DNA of 64,000 nucleotides, from assembly GCF_003610375.1 (NCBI RefSeq), contig NZ_RAPZ01000010.1, positions 532,161 to 596,160 on the forward strand. The letters run 5' to 3'. A program made the position numbers and the translations under genes. Numbering within the stretch: position 1 is the first letter of the stretch; each line of letters opens with the position of its first letter. Under the pieces are notes generated by a model, which was not told where the DNA came from, did no database searches, and was given only the letters and a program-made list of their open reading frames with translations. This document shows, piece after piece, positions 1 through 8,450 of the stretch. This stretch comes from Sphingomonas sp. PP-CC-1A-547 (GTDB lineage Bacteria; Pseudomonadota; Alphaproteobacteria; Sphingomonadales; Sphingomonadaceae).

Positions 1-844
1 TGAACGTCGAGCCGAGCTCGAACACGCTCTGGGTCGTGATGTTGCGGAGCTGTTCGCTGCCCGACATGCCAACGCGGTTGGGGTTAAACGTCGGCAACGA
101 GACCATCGCGATCACTTCGCCGGTCGCCACGTCGAGGACGATGCCGCCAGCACCACGCGCGGAAAAGGTCGTCATCGCGCGACCTAGTTCGCTCTCCATC
201 GCAGCCTGGACGCGGTTATCGAGCGACAGCGCGACAGGCGTGCCGTTGAGCGCAGGATTGGTCAGCCGCTCGTCGAGGACACGCTCCATCCCGCTCATGC
301 CGTGGCCCGCGGTCGACAGGAAGCCGAGCGCGTGCGCCGCCATCGTCGACTGCGGATAAAGCCGCTGCGTATCGCGGTCGAACACGATCGCGGGCTCGCC
401 GATCGCGTTGACCTGCTCGACCAGCGCCGGCGACGCGCGCCGCTGGAGATAGATGAAGCTCTTGCCCGACGTCAGCAGCGCATAATAATGCGCTTGGTCG
501 CCCGCCTCGGGCATCAGCGCGGCAAGCTTGCTGGCGATCTCGGTCGGATCGCCGATCAGCTTCTTCGGGTGCACCGCGATCGTCCACGCATCGATCGTCC
601 GCGCGAGCGGCGCGCCATTGCGATCGACGATGTCGCCACGCGCGGCGATCGCCGCCGAGCGCGCCTGCGGATCGGCGAGCGACGCCTGCACCGCCAGCAT
701 CCCGAGCCGTCCGACCACTACCAGCACCGCTGCTCCGAACAGGAACATCAGCATCATCAGGCGCGTGTGCGCCGTCGCCACCAGTGCATGACGCTGGTTG
801 GCGCTACGTTGTTGCGAAACAGGCCGGGCGACCAACGCGGTCAC
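1..844 (-). CDS. ftsI: Septal peptidoglycan transpeptidase FtsI (PBP3), N-terminal part
   Basis: Division-specific penicillin-binding protein that cross-links septal peptidoglycan in the periplasm. Only the first 281 codons lie in the window; the gene runs off the left edge. A short cytoplasmic tail precedes one membrane segment (about residues 29-49). The dimerisation domain follows with ARGDIVDRNG (68-77), then the start of the transpeptidase domain with EVIAMVSLPTFNPN. The window ends inside GSTF, one codon before the lysine of the SxxK active-site motif. The GTG start overlaps the ftsL stop as GTGA, the same coupling seen in the two preceding gene pairs. Identity is firm from motif order and dcw context. 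Confidence 0.93.
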   Translation of the reverse strand, partial: MTALVARPVSQQRSANQRHALVATAHTRLMMLMFLFGAAVLVVVGRLGMLAVQASLADPQARSAAIAARGDIVDRNGAPLARTIDAWTIAVHPKKLIGDPTEIASKLAALMPEAGDQAHYYALLTSGKSFIYLQRRASPALVEQVNAIGEPAIVFDRDTQRLYPQSTMAAHALGFLSTAGHGMSGMERVLDERLTNPALNGTPVALSLDNRVQAAMESELGRAMTTFSARGAGGIVLDVATGEVIAMVSLPTFNPNRVGMSGSEQLRNITTQSVFELGSTF

Positions 845-1530
845 CGCCGCTTACGGCTCTCGGAGCGGGCGCCGCTCATGATGTCACCCAGCGTCGTGTC
901 GGACAGCAGCTTCCGGTCGAGCATCGCGACCGCCTGCGGCCGGACCTTAGCGACGGCAGCGAGGCGCTCGGTCTTGGCGGCGCGGACGAGTGCGGCCTCG
1001 GCCGAGCGCGGCGTCGACACCGACGCGCGGATCACGACCGGCTTGAGCGCGGTCTTCGACGCGGCCTGGATCGCGACGTTCATCGCACGCGGTGCGCTAA
1101 CCTGCGCCATCTGGACGGGAGCAAGCTTCACCACGGCAGGAGCGGCGGTCACCGGCACGATCGACGTGGAGACGACGGACCCCGCCCCCGACGGCACGAG
1201 CAGCGCGGCGGTCTGGACCCCGTCCGCGCGCAGGCTGTTGACGTCGAGCGCCGCGAGCGCAGCCTCGCTCACGACGAACTGCCCCGCCGTCGGCGCCGAC
1301 AGCGCCAGCGTGTCGCCGTTCCAGCGCTCGAGCTGCGCAAGGTTGCCCCGCGTGTCGAACTCGGTCTCGAGCGCACGGATGTCGCGCTGCGCGGAGCGTA
1401 TCTGACCATTGACCGCCTCCAGCTTCTTGCGCTCGGCGGCGACCTGCAGCGACACGAGGTAGAAACCGAGCACGACGGCCACGCAGCCCCCGAACCAGCC
1501 CACACCCTTCATCCGATACGCCGCCGTCAT
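841..1530 (-). CDS. ftsL: FtsL-like cell division protein
   Basis: Bitopic division protein expected to join FtsB and FtsQ in the divisome. Sequence conservation is low, so the call rests on position (rsmH-ftsL-ftsI), a single membrane segment (about residues 9-29) and a following coiled-coil-like stretch (30-60, [13 protein letters not shown] onward). The product is 229 residues, longer than the usual 90-130, with an Ala/Val-rich C-terminal tail of unknown role. I chose the ATG at 1530 because it overlaps the rsmH stop as ATGA; an in-frame start at 1551 would lie inside rsmH. Confidence 0.8.
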   Translation of the reverse strand: MTAAYRMKGVGWFGGCVAVVLGFYLVSLQVAAERKKLEAVNGQIRSAQRDIRALETEFDTRGNLAQLERWNGDTLALSAPTAGQFVVSEAALAALDVNSLRADGVQTAALLVPSGAGSVVSTSIVPVTAAPAVVKLAPVQMAQVSAPRAMNVAIQAASKTALKPVVIRASVSTPRSAEAALVRAAKTERLAAVAKVRPQAVAMLDRKLLSDTTLGDIMSGARSESRKRR

Positions 1531-2492
1531 GTCGTCACCTCTTCCGTCCAAGGTTGCGCGGAGGTCCGCCGCGCCGTCCGTAATGTCGCCGAGCGCGCAC
1601 GCGGGTTGCGGGCGATCTCGGCCTCGCCGGCGCGAACACCGCGGCCGACGTGAGAAAAACTAGGTTCCGCAACGGCTTTCACCTGCGGAAGATGACGGGA
1701 GCCTGAAGGCGAGCCGCCGGAACGAGTGCGCAGAAAGCGCTTCACCATCCGGTCCTCGAGGCTGTGGAACGTCACGATCGCGAGCCGGCCACCGGGCTTC
1801 AGCACGCGCTCGGCCGCAAGCAACCCGTCGGCGAGTTCGCCAAGCTCGCGGTTCACGTGGATCCGGATCGCCTGGAACGCGCGGGTCGCGGGGTCCTTCT
1901 TGTCGTGCGCCTTGTAGCCGAGCGCGCGGCGGACGATGTGTGCCAGCTCGCCGGTCCGGGTCAGCGGGCGCGCCGCGACGATCGCGCGGGCCACGCGACG
2001 CGACTTGGGCTCGTCGCCATATTGATAGAGCACGTCGGCGATCTCGTTCTCGTCCGCCTCGTTGACGAAATCCGCTGCCGACATGCCGGCCTGCGCCATC
2101 CGCATGTCGAGCGGGCCATCGGACTGGAACGAGAAGCCGCGCTCGGCCTGGTCGAGCTGCATCGACGACACGCCGATATCGAGTGTCACCCCGTCGACCG
2201 GTGCCAGCCCGCGCGATTCGAGTTCGGACGCCATCGCCGAGAAGTCCGCGGCGATCAGCGTCAGGCCTTCTTCGGCTTCCTCGATCGCGCGACCATTGGC
2301 GATCGCGTCTGGATCGCGGTCGAACGCGACGATCCGCGCGCCCGACTTGAGCAACGCCAGCGTATAGCCGCCCGCGCCGAACGTGCCGTCGACCATCGTC
2401 TCGCCGGGCTCAGGGGAAAGCGCGGCCAGGACTTCGTCAAGCAGGACGGGGATATGCGGCGCGGATGTGTCGAGAACGGGGGGGCTGCTCAC
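1527..2492 (-). CDS. rsmH: 16S rRNA (cytosine-1402-N4)-methyltransferase RsmH
   Basis: SAM-dependent methyltransferase acting on C1402 in the decoding centre of 16S rRNA (MraW family). The 321-residue length is normal. The N-terminus [13 protein letters not shown], the SAM loop [10 protein letters not shown], the segment [18 protein letters not shown] and the late motif [12 protein letters not shown] are all present and in the family order. The gene overlaps mraZ by 4 nt upstream and ftsL by 3-4 nt downstream, so translational coupling through the start of the division cluster is likely. Confidence 0.97.
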   Translation of the reverse strand: MSSPPVLDTSAPHIPVLLDEVLAALSPEPGETMVDGTFGAGGYTLALLKSGARIVAFDRDPDAIANGRAIEEAEEGLTLIAADFSAMASELESRGLAPVDGVTLDIGVSSMQLDQAERGFSFQSDGPLDMRMAQAGMSAADFVNEADENEIADVLYQYGDEPKSRRVARAIVAARPLTRTGELAHIVRRALGYKAHDKKDPATRAFQAIRIHVNRELGELADGLLAAERVLKPGGRLAIVTFHSLEDRMVKRFLRTRSGGSPSGSRHLPQVKAVAEPSFSHVGRGVRAGEAEIARNPRARSATLRTARRTSAQPWTEEVTT

Positions 2493-3016
2493 AGCTGAAC
2501 CCCCTTCTCGGCCATGTAGAAGCGCGCCATCTCCTTGACGACGGGGGGCATGCCGTCGGTGACGATCAGCGTCGCGGGGTCCCAGACCTCGATGTAATCG
2601 AGTACGCCGTAGAAGAACGCATGGCCCTTGATACCCGCGTAGAAACGCGAAAACGCGGGCATGATGAAGCGACCGGAGCCGTCGAACGGTACCGCTTCGC
2701 CCGACGCGGCGGCGCGCTTGATGTTGTAGTCGTATTCGCCGTTCTCGGACGTGTTCTCGGATTCGCGGCGATCGAGGCGCTCGGCGAGGATGTCGACGTA
2801 ACCGGGATCATACGCGACCAGGCAGCGATTCTTCTGATGCGCGCCGATGATGATGGTGCCGCCGTCCTTGCCGTTCGCCTTGGGAGCATTCGCCGAAAGC
2901 GTGGTGCGGAGTGCCGAAGGGATGGCTACCCGGCCCTTGTCGTCGACAAGGCCGATACCGTCTCCTTGATAGCGACCCCGTACCGACACGCCAAAACCCT
3001 TCGAACTGGCGCGCAC
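2489..3016 (-). CDS. mraZ: Transcriptional regulator MraZ
   Basis: First gene of the division and cell-wall cluster. MraZ is a DNA-binding AbrB-fold protein that regulates its own operon. Two SpoVT/AbrB-like halves are visible: [16 protein letters not shown] near residues 22-37 and [18 protein letters not shown] near 109-126. At 175 residues it is longer than the usual 140-155, with an insertion between the halves (NGKDGG...[15 protein letters not shown]). The assigned start is a GTG at 3016; an internal GTG nine codons later is possible. I could not recognise the usual TGGG-type MraZ boxes upstream with confidence. Confidence 0.92.
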   Translation of the reverse strand: MRASSKGFGVSVRGRYQGDGIGLVDDKGRVAIPSALRTTLSANAPKANGKDGGTIIIGAHQKNRCLVAYDPGYVDILAERLDRRESENTSENGEYDYNIKRAAASGEAVPFDGSGRFIMPAFSRFYAGIKGHAFFYGVLDYIEVWDPATLIVTDGMPPVVKEMARFYMAEKGVQL

Positions 3017-3454
3017 GCTTCACCGCCTCGAAACACGACCATCGTCGCGCCCCGGTCGCGTTTTCAGCGAACGATGAAAATGCCCCTGTATTAACCTCCA
3101 TCTACCATAGCGCTTCGGGGACGCAACGGGATTTTTGGGGATTGGACGGATTCGATGCCGGTTTCGACGCTCAGTCCGGAGGGATTTGCGTGCGAATTGG
3201 ATGTGACTTGGTGGTCGCGACGATCTGGCTGGGGATTTCCGGGGATGGGCTAAGGAGAAACGCCGGTCCTGCAGGAGGCCAAGCTAAGACCGTTAGACCT
3301 CATCGCAGCGCAACGCTCTCCCCTCCCTGGAAGGGAGGGGTCGGGGGTGGGTCGGCCTGATCGAGCCACCCGCGTTCGAATGTGCGGAAACCAACCCACC
3401 CCCAGCCCCTCCCCTTCAGGGAGGGGAGCAAGGCGGCGCAGTATATGCTGGCAA
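3017..3454. other. Intergenic region upstream of mraZ
   Basis: This 438-bp stretch holds the mraZ upstream region (about 3017-3200) and a paired inverted-repeat element at 3316-3429. No convincing reading frame is present; open frames here are short and read through the repeat. The mraZ promoter must lie here but no clear -35/-10 pair stands out. TGGGGAT-like words recur on the plus strand near 3135 and 3231, on the wrong strand to call MraZ boxes safely. Confidence 0.6.
3316..3429. repeat. Paired inverted-repeat element, family A (copy A1)
   Basis: The left arm is CTCCCCTCCCT-gg-AAGGGAGGGG followed by TCGGGGGTGGGT. The right arm is its inverse, ACCCACCCCCAGCCCCTCCCC...GGGAGGGGAG, about 50 bp away. 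Each arm forms its own hairpin and the arms also pair with each other. Related copies lie at 31835-31945 and 59185-59283. Confidence 0.85.
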
Positions 3455-3724
3455 TTACTGCGCGGGTGCCTGCGCGTTGGCGCTTGGGGCGACGCCCATC
3501 TCTGCAAGCGGCTCACCCGCTCCGGCGGCTTCGGTGACGTTCGAGACGCCCATGTTCGCCACGACATCTGCCTGCGCGGTACCCGCGGTCGCCACCGGCC
3601 GCTCGCGATTCGTCGAACCGATGATCGCGCTGGCGAGCCCGATCAGCAGCACGACCGCGGCGAGGCCGATCATGCCGACCTTGATGCGCTGCATGGTCTG
3701 GGAGGGTTCGTGGGAGGACTTCAT
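3455..3724 (-). CDS. Small single-pass membrane protein, unknown function
   Basis: An 89-residue protein with a basic N-terminus (MKSSHEPSQTMQRIK), one hydrophobic segment (about residues 16-36, GMIGLAAVVLLIGLASAII) and an Ala/Gly-rich polar tail, most likely periplasmic. The start is supported by a strong ribosome site (GAGGTGGGG) just upstream. It lies 59 bp downstream of the cysteine synthase gene on the same strand and may be co-transcribed. I do not recognise a family. Confidence 0.7.
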   Translation of the reverse strand: MKSSHEPSQTMQRIKVGMIGLAAVVLLIGLASAIIGSTNRERPVATAGTAQADVVANMGVSNVTEAAGAGEPLAEMGVAPSANAQAPAQ

Positions 3725-3783
3725 CTTGCCCCACCTCGATACCCGACTGCCGCGCGTCTGTCGATTCTCGGGAACCATACCGC

Positions 3784-4752
3784 TCAAGCCAGACCCTTCG
3801 CCTGGCGCCATTCGGGATCGTACAGCGTCGAGAGATAGCGGAATCCGGTGTCGCACAGGATCGTCGCGATCCGCTTGCCGGGTCCGAGATGCTTCGCCAG
3901 CGCCACCGCGCCAGCGACGTTGATTCCCGACGACAGGCCGAGGCAGAGCCCCTCCTCGTCGAGCAGGCGACGGACCCAGGCATAGCCTTCCTGGTCGGAA
4001 ATCCGGAATTGCGTGTCGATCGGCGCACCTTCGAGGTTGGCGGTGATACGCCCCTGCCCAATGCCCTCGGCAACGGACGTGCCTTCCGCCTTCAGTTCGC
4101 CATGCGCATAATAGTTGTAGAGCGCCGCGCCGTGTGGATCGCTGAGCGCGATGCAGACCGACTCGTCCTTCGCCTTGAGCCCCAGTCCGACCCCGGCGAT
4201 CGTCCCGCCGGTCCCTGCCGCGCAGGTGAAGCCGTCGATCCGCCCGTCCATCTGGGCCCAGATCTCTTCCGCCGTGCCGACGATATGCGCGCGGCGATTG
4301 GCGGTGTTGTCGAACTGGTTCGCCCAGATCGCGCCGGGTGTCTCCTCGGCGATCCGCCGCGAGGTATGGACAAAATGGCATGGCGACGAGAACGCGGCGG
4401 CGGGGACCAGCACCAGTTCGGCACCCAACGCGCGCAACGTGTCCATCTTCTCGCGACTCTGCGTCTCGGGCATGACGATGATCGTCTTGTAGCCCTTCGC
4501 ATTGGCGACAAGCGCAAGGCCGATCCCGGTATTGCCCGCCGTCCCCTCGACGATCGTGCCGCCGGGCTGCAGCATTCCGCGCTGCTCCGCGTCCTCGACG
4601 ATGAACAGCGCCGCGCGATCCTTCACCGATGCACCGGGGTTGGCATATTCGCACTTGCCGAAGATATCGCAACCGGTCGCCTTGCTGGGACCTCTCAGAC
4701 GAACAAGCGGTGTATTGCCAATCAGAGCGAGCGTGTCGGGTGTCGTGTGCAT
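3784..4752 (-). CDS. cysK: Cysteine synthase A (O-acetylserine sulfhydrylase)
   Basis: PLP enzyme making L-cysteine from O-acetylserine and sulfide in the cytoplasm. The 322-residue length suits a fold-type II synthase. NPGASVKDRAA carries the PLP lysine (K44). EGTAGNTGIGLAL (about 70-82) is the substrate-binding loop, GTGGTIAGVG binds the phosphate of PLP, and SSGINVAGAVALA lies near the C-terminus. The sequence resembles the CysK branch with extra residues after PAAAFSSPCHFVHTSRRIAEE. Cystathionine beta-synthase-like activity cannot be excluded from sequence alone. Confidence 0.92.
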   Translation of the reverse strand: MHTTPDTLALIGNTPLVRLRGPSKATGCDIFGKCEYANPGASVKDRAALFIVEDAEQRGMLQPGGTIVEGTAGNTGIGLALVANAKGYKTIIVMPETQSREKMDTLRALGAELVLVPAAAFSSPCHFVHTSRRIAEETPGAIWANQFDNTANRRAHIVGTAEEIWAQMDGRIDGFTCAAGTGGTIAGVGLGLKAKDESVCIALSDPHGAALYNYYAHGELKAEGTSVAEGIGQGRITANLEGAPIDTQFRISDQEGYAWVRRLLDEEGLCLGLSSGINVAGAVALAKHLGPGKRIATILCDTGFRYLSTLYDPEWRQAKGLA

Positions 4753-4917
4753 GCGCGCTATGTGGCGTGGCGCCCCGCCCAGAGCAAGCGAGCGAAAGTT
4801 TGCACGATTAAACGCCGCCGACGCGAACGCTCGAAGTGGATGACATGCTTTTCATGTCGTGTTCATTACAACCAATATATGATCTATGTTAGGAAGATCG
4901 AAACTGGCGGGAGCGGG

Positions 4918-5091
4918 ATGATGGAACAGTATCGGCAGGCTCTGGCCTTGTTGTCGGAAGCGTCAGACCTGATGGAAGCGGTCGGCGACACCTTGATCGG
5001 CGCGCATATCGCGACTCCGCTGGCGATGGTCGAAGAACGACTTCAATCGCAGGATGACGTAGCCAAGCAGGACCGTCCGCTGCACGAGTGA
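4918..5091 (+). CDS. 57-residue protein, unknown function
   Basis: Short acidic, mostly helical protein (MMEQYRQALALLSEASDLME...) without membrane or signal segments. A GGGAG ribosome site lies 5-8 nt before a double ATG (4918 and 4921). The upstream 165 bp contains a perfect 6-bp inverted repeat, GACATG-5-CATGTC, at 4842-4858, a possible operator. Sphingomonads encode many small proteins of this kind, but I cannot assign a family. Composition is typical of the chromosome. Confidence 0.6.
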   Translation: MMEQYRQALALLSEASDLMEAVGDTLIGAHIATPLAMVEERLQSQDDVAKQDRPLHE

Positions 5092-5201
5092 ACTCTGACA
5101 TCTTACCCGTCATACATACTGCCCTTTTCGTCGCTCGGCGATGGTACCGCAAACCATAGGCCTTGACGCTCCATGCTGCATGCGCGAAGCGAGATCCCGC
5201 T

Positions 5202-5585
5202 ATGAAAATCCTCCCCATGACCGCCGTCGCCGCGCTGCTCGTGCTGGCAGCCTGCAACTCCAAGCCTGCTACGCCCGAAGTGCTGGATAGCAATCCAGAT
5301 CCGATGGCGAACACGCTCGCCAACGCCGCGCCGGTCGAGCTGCCGCCCGCGATCAAGTCCGAGAAGACGCTGCGCTGCAAGGACAACAGCCTGCTCTACG
5401 TGACGTTCTTCCAAGGCGACAAGCAGGCCGTGGTCAAGACCAAGAAGGACGGCCCCGCGACGACGCTGAAGTCGGACGTTGCCGGTTCGCCGAAGACCGC
5501 CGAGGGCGGCTGGTCGATGACCGGCGACGAATCGAGCGTCACGCTGACCGCGCCCGGCAAGTCGGCACAGATCTGCCACGCGTAA
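5202..5585 (+). CDS. Lipoprotein resembling MliC-type lysozyme inhibitor
   Basis: A 127-residue predicted lipoprotein: lipobox LVLAAC with the acylated cysteine at position 18, then a Pro/Asn-rich linker and a small beta-rich domain from about residue 55. The domain starts LRCKDNSLLYVTFFQGDKQAVV and ends with a second cysteine (QICHA), as in MliC (COG3895), whose two conserved cysteines bracket the barrel. MliC proteins inhibit c-type lysozyme in the periplasm. The match is by pattern only, so another small beta-barrel lipoprotein is possible. Start ATG at 5202 chosen because it gives a proper signal peptide. Confidence 0.68.
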   Translation: MKILPMTAVAALLVLAACNSKPATPEVLDSNPDPMANTLANAAPVELPPAIKSEKTLRCKDNSLLYVTFFQGDKQAVVKTKKDGPATTLKSDVAGSPKTAEGGWSMTGDESSVTLTAPGKSAQICHA

Positions 5586-5608
5586 GTTTCTACGTTTACG
5601 AATGACGA

Positions 5609-5642
5609 AACGGCTGGCGGATCATCCGCCGGCCGTTTTTCT
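5609..5642 (+). terminator. Intrinsic terminator after the MliC-like gene
   Basis: Stem AACGGC-t-GGCGG / CCGCC-g-GCCGTT with loop ATCAT, followed by a T-run. It sits 24 nt after the lipoprotein stop codon and separates it from the ParA-aat unit. Confidence 0.9.
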
Positions 5643-5692
5643 TTGCGCCGCACACTCTTGCCCTCACCGCCGCGGACCGGCACGCTAGTCTG

Positions 5693-6415
5693 ATGGCAAC
5701 CGTTGCGATCTACAGCCTCAAGGGTGGCGTCGGAAAGACGACGCTTTCGGTGAACCTGGCGTGGTGCGCCGCGACATTGTCCGCGCGCCGGACGCTGCTC
5801 TGGGATCTCGACCCGCAGGCGGCGTCCACCTGGGTGCTCGGCGGACCCCATGGAGCCGGGGGTAAAGTCGATCAGGCGCAGGCGATGTTCTCGAAGGACG
5901 TCGCGGTCGCCAAGCAGGCGCGGCCGACCGCCTACCCGCATCTCGACCTGATCGCGGCGGACGCGTCGCTGCGCGGGCTCGACCAGCTATTCCACGAGAT
6001 GGACAAGAAGAAGCGGCTCGCCAAGCTGCTGTCCGAACTCGCCGGCTACGACCGCGTGATCCTCGACTGTCCGCCGGGGCTGACAGAGACCGCGGACCAG
6101 GTGATGCGCGCGGCCGATCTTATCGTGATCCCCGTCATCCCATCGCCGCTGTCGACCCGAGCGTATGACGCGGTCGTCCAGCATCTCGGTGGCCGGACGC
6201 CGTTGCTCCCGGTCCATGTGATGGTCGACAAGCGTCGCGCGCTGCATGCCGAGGCGCTGGCCCGCCACCCCGACTGGCCGGTCATCCCGATGGCGAGCGG
6301 GATCGAGTCGATGGCGGTCAAGCGCGCGCCGGTCGGCGTGTTCGCGCCGAAGTCCGCCGCCTCGCAGGCGTTTGCGGACCTCTGGCGCCGGATCGAACAC
6401 CGGCTCGCCCCATGA
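5693..6415 (+). CDS. ParA/MinD-family ATPase (orphan)
   Basis: A 240-residue P-loop ATPase of the ParA group. The deviant Walker A KGGVGKTT lies at residues 10-17, switch I-like DLDPQAAST near 39-47 and Walker B-like VILDCPPG near 122-129. ParA proteins position DNA or protein complexes using ATP-dependent patterning, but no parB partner or DNA-binding N-terminus is present, so the cargo is unknown. Its stop overlaps the aat start as ATGA, so the two are probably translated together, which is an unusual functional pairing. Confidence 0.88.
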   Translation: MATVAIYSLKGGVGKTTLSVNLAWCAATLSARRTLLWDLDPQAASTWVLGGPHGAGGKVDQAQAMFSKDVAVAKQARPTAYPHLDLIAADASLRGLDQLFHEMDKKKRLAKLLSELAGYDRVILDCPPGLTETADQVMRAADLIVIPVIPSPLSTRAYDAVVQHLGGRTPLLPVHVMVDKRRALHAEALARHPDWPVIPMASGIESMAVKRAPVGVFAPKSAASQAFADLWRRIEHRLAP

Positions 6416-7143
6416 GCGACGTTTTAGACCCGCAACTCGTGCTCGGCGCCTATTCGGTCGGCGTGTTCCCGATGGCGGACAGCCGCGACGCCGCCAGCGT
6501 GTACTGGGTCGAGCCGCGCCGCCGCGCTGTCCTGCCGCTCGACGGGTTCCAGCTCTCGCGCTCGCTGAGGAAGACGATCGCCGCGGACCGGTTCCAGGTC
6601 ACCGTCGACACTGCGTTCGAACGTGTCGTGCAGCTATGCGCCGAGAGCGTCGAAGGTCGCCCGGAGACGTGGATCAACGACGGCATAGAGCGCGTCTTCC
6701 AGACGCTGCACGCGATGGGGTTCGCGCACTCGGTCGAATGCTGGGACGGCGGCAAGCTGGTTGGGGGGCTCTACGGCCTGTCACTCGGGCGCGCGTTCTT
6801 CGGCGAAAGCATGGTCAGTCGTGCCACCGACGCGTCAAAGGTCGCGCTCGCGCACCTCGTCGCGCGGCTGAGAACGGGCGGGTTCACGCTACTCGACTGC
6901 CAGTTCCAGACCTCGCATCTCGCCTCGCTCGGCGCGATCGAGATCGACCGCAAGGACTATGTCGCGTTGCTGGGTGCGGCACTCGAGGGAGCGCTCAAGC
7001 CATCCTCCGGCGCCGGGGCCTCCTCGGCGGCCGGCGACTTTCGCGCGCTCGATCGCTTGGCGGGCAAGGCTTCCGCATCGGGGGCGGTATCCGGCCCGGT
7101 TTCCGGGAAAGTCATCGCGCAGCTCTTGGTCCAGACGTCGTAG
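6412..7143 (+). CDS. aat: Leucyl/phenylalanyl-tRNA-protein transferase
   Basis: Transfers Leu or Phe from tRNA to N-terminal Arg/Lys of proteins, creating N-degrons read by ClpS. The core motifs are present: GVFPMADSRD (residues 17-26), VYWVEPRRRAVLPL, the GGLYGLSLGRAFFGESM stretch and LLDCQFQTSHLASLGA. The 243-residue protein has a low-complexity tail of about 50 residues after the normal domain end (from about residue 190). The last 187 nt overlap the oppositely oriented DUF2155 gene. Confidence 0.94.
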   Translation: MSDVLDPQLVLGAYSVGVFPMADSRDAASVYWVEPRRRAVLPLDGFQLSRSLRKTIAADRFQVTVDTAFERVVQLCAESVEGRPETWINDGIERVFQTLHAMGFAHSVECWDGGKLVGGLYGLSLGRAFFGESMVSRATDASKVALAHLVARLRTGGFTLLDCQFQTSHLASLGAIEIDRKDYVALLGAALEGALKPSSGAGASSAAGDFRALDRLAGKASASGAVSGPVSGKVIAQLLVQTS

Positions 7144-7607
7144 ACCGGATGCTGGACCGCGTTTAGCGCGGGGCGTTCCTTGTACAGCCAGCCGGAGAAG
7201 GTCCGGCGCCAATGCGTGTCTACGCCGCGCACCAGCACCTGCACGAACGCGCCGGTTAGCTGCTCCTGCTCCCACGGAGCGGTCTGTTCGCACGCGCGCA
7301 ACCGTAGCACGACGTCGCCCATGCGCGTCGCCTGGCCGGGTTTAAGCCGCACTTCGCGGGTTTCACCGTTACGCTTGTTGAGCAGCCCGAGCACCGCGAC
7401 GCGCTGCGCCATCGGCGTGCCGCCATTGGCGACGGCCGCGGCACCGGTATCGATCGTCTCTATCGAGGAATTGCCCTGCTCGTCAGCGCCTGGCAGGTCC
7501 TGCTGGACCGCAGCGACCTTCGTCGCGGGCGTCGTGAGCGCGCGGTATCCGAACCAGCCGCCCACCGCCAACGCCACGACCAACACGGCCGCGGCGAGCC
7601 AGCGCAT
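6957..7607 (-). CDS. DUF2155 domain protein
   Basis: A 216-residue alphaproteobacterial envelope protein of unknown function. It has a signal-anchor segment (about residues 4-21), then a DUF2155 domain (about 70-165): VAVLGLLNKRNGETREV, RLRACEQT, FSGWLYKERPALNAVQHPVYDVWTKSC. The tail is Pro/Ala/Glu-rich. The start ATG at 7607 follows GAGGGTGATC and lies 2 nt after the stop of the NDUFA12 gene, so the two form a unit. The 3' end runs 187 nt into aat on the other strand, including the conserved YDVWTKSC end of the domain. Confidence 0.87.
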   Translation of the reverse strand: MRWLAAAVLVVALAVGGWFGYRALTTPATKVAAVQQDLPGADEQGNSSIETIDTGAAAVANGGTPMAQRVAVLGLLNKRNGETREVRLKPGQATRMGDVVLRLRACEQTAPWEQEQLTGAFVQVLVRGVDTHWRRTFSGWLYKERPALNAVQHPVYDVWTKSCAMTFPETGPDTAPDAEALPAKRSSARKSPAAEEAPAPEDGLSAPSSAAPSNAT

Positions 7608-7609
7608 GA

Positions 7610-8002
7610 TCACCCTTCGGGCGTCCAAGCTTCGTAATCGCCCGTCGCGGCGGCACGGTGGCCACCCTTTTCGAGCGCACCGGCAGGACGATAGGCGAGC
7701 GCGGTACCGGTCATGTTCGGCACGGCGGGCTTCTGCCACGCACGGATCGGCGGCAATGCGCGATCGGGTACGTCGTCGACCTGATGATGCAGCCAGCTGA
7801 ACCATGCCGGCGGCACGCGGCTCGCGTCGGTCGCACCCTGATAGATCACCCAGCGGCGCGGGTTGCCGGCGGTGTCCTTGCCACCTTCGTAATAGACGTT
7901 GCCAAGCGCGTCCTCACCCTTCTTCGCCATGCTGCGCAAGCCGAATTTGGTGCCGAGGGTGGCGCCGTTCCACCACGTGAAAGTCGATGCGAGAAAGCCC
8001 AT
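7610..8002 (-). CDS. NDUFA12-family NADH:ubiquinone oxidoreductase accessory protein
   Basis: A 130-residue homologue of mitochondrial Complex I subunit NDUFA12 (B17.2), found in alphaproteobacteria. Typical features are GTKFGLRSMAKKGEDALGNVYYEGG, the segment RRWVIYQGATDASRVPPAWFSWLHH and a C-terminal half rich in Pro. It is expected at the matrix-side arm of Complex I. It is encoded just before DUF2155, a pairing I regard as ordinary for the group. No unusual residues were noticed. Confidence 0.93.
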   Translation of the reverse strand: MGFLASTFTWWNGATLGTKFGLRSMAKKGEDALGNVYYEGGKDTAGNPRRWVIYQGATDASRVPPAWFSWLHHQVDDVPDRALPPIRAWQKPAVPNMTGTALAYRPAGALEKGGHRAAATGDYEAWTPEG

Positions 8003-8124
8003 GACTGGCGCTTACCGCGAGTGGGGGCGGGCTTCAACCTTGATGATGGGGAAGGTCCTCATCCTTTCCCGCCAGGAGGAGGATCGTGGAGGTCCGCAGT
8101 TTAAACGTTGCCCCGCCCTCCTTG

Positions 8125-8176
8125 TTCTCCCGCGAAGGCGGGAGCCCAGTCTGGGTCCCCGCCTTCGCGGGGAAAC
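8125..8176. repeat. Paired inverted-repeat element, family C (copy C1)
   Basis: Arms TTCTCCCGCGAAGGCGGGA and TCCCCGCCTTCGCGGGGAA flank CCCAGTCTGGG. Each arm is self-complementary (CCCGCGAAGGCGGG) and the arms pair with each other. Near-identical copies are at 21051-21103 and 36431-36483. Confidence 0.85.
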
Positions 8177-8243
8177 AGTCTTGGTTGTTTGGAAGAGCTA
8201 GCCGCAACGGACCCCCACCTTTTTGCAGGATCAATACAGCAAG

Positions 8244-8354
8244 GACACCTCCCCGGCGAAGGCCGGAGCCCAGGTGGAAAGGTCAAAGTAACGGAGCGCA
8301 GCGTCAGTTAGCGACGTCCCCCAACTGGACCCCGGCCTCCGCCGGGGAGGTGTC
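8244..8354. repeat. Paired inverted-repeat element, family D (diverged copy D3)
   Basis: GACACCTCCCCGGCGAAGGC at the left is matched by the inverse GCCTCCGCCGGGGAGGTGTC at the right, about 70 bp apart. It resembles the family D copies at 26656-26762 and 47508-47614 but differs in the inner arm (CCCAGGTGG instead of CCCAATTGGG). Confidence 0.78.
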
Positions 8355-8450
8355 GTTCCGGAGTTTTGGGTCGACCGGAGTATCGGTCGACGAGGCGAGA
8401 TCGACCTGTCCAACGACAAGCAATGAACGCGCTTACGCCAAACCGAGCGC

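Larger units (their letters stand above)
8003..8450. other. Intergenic region with two repeat elements
   Basis: This 448-bp gap between the NDUFA12 and DUF192 genes (both minus strand) is filled by two paired inverted repeats (8125-8176 and 8244-8354) plus about 120 bp on each side. I see no supported gene. A promoter for the NDUFA12-DUF2155 unit should lie within about 8003-8120 but none is clear. Confidence 0.6.

Noticed and set aside
3017-3200. MraZ boxes (direct TGGG repeats) upstream of mraZ
   Set aside because: TGGGGAT-like words exist but are not on the expected strand or at a clean 10-bp spacing, so the claim is not supported.
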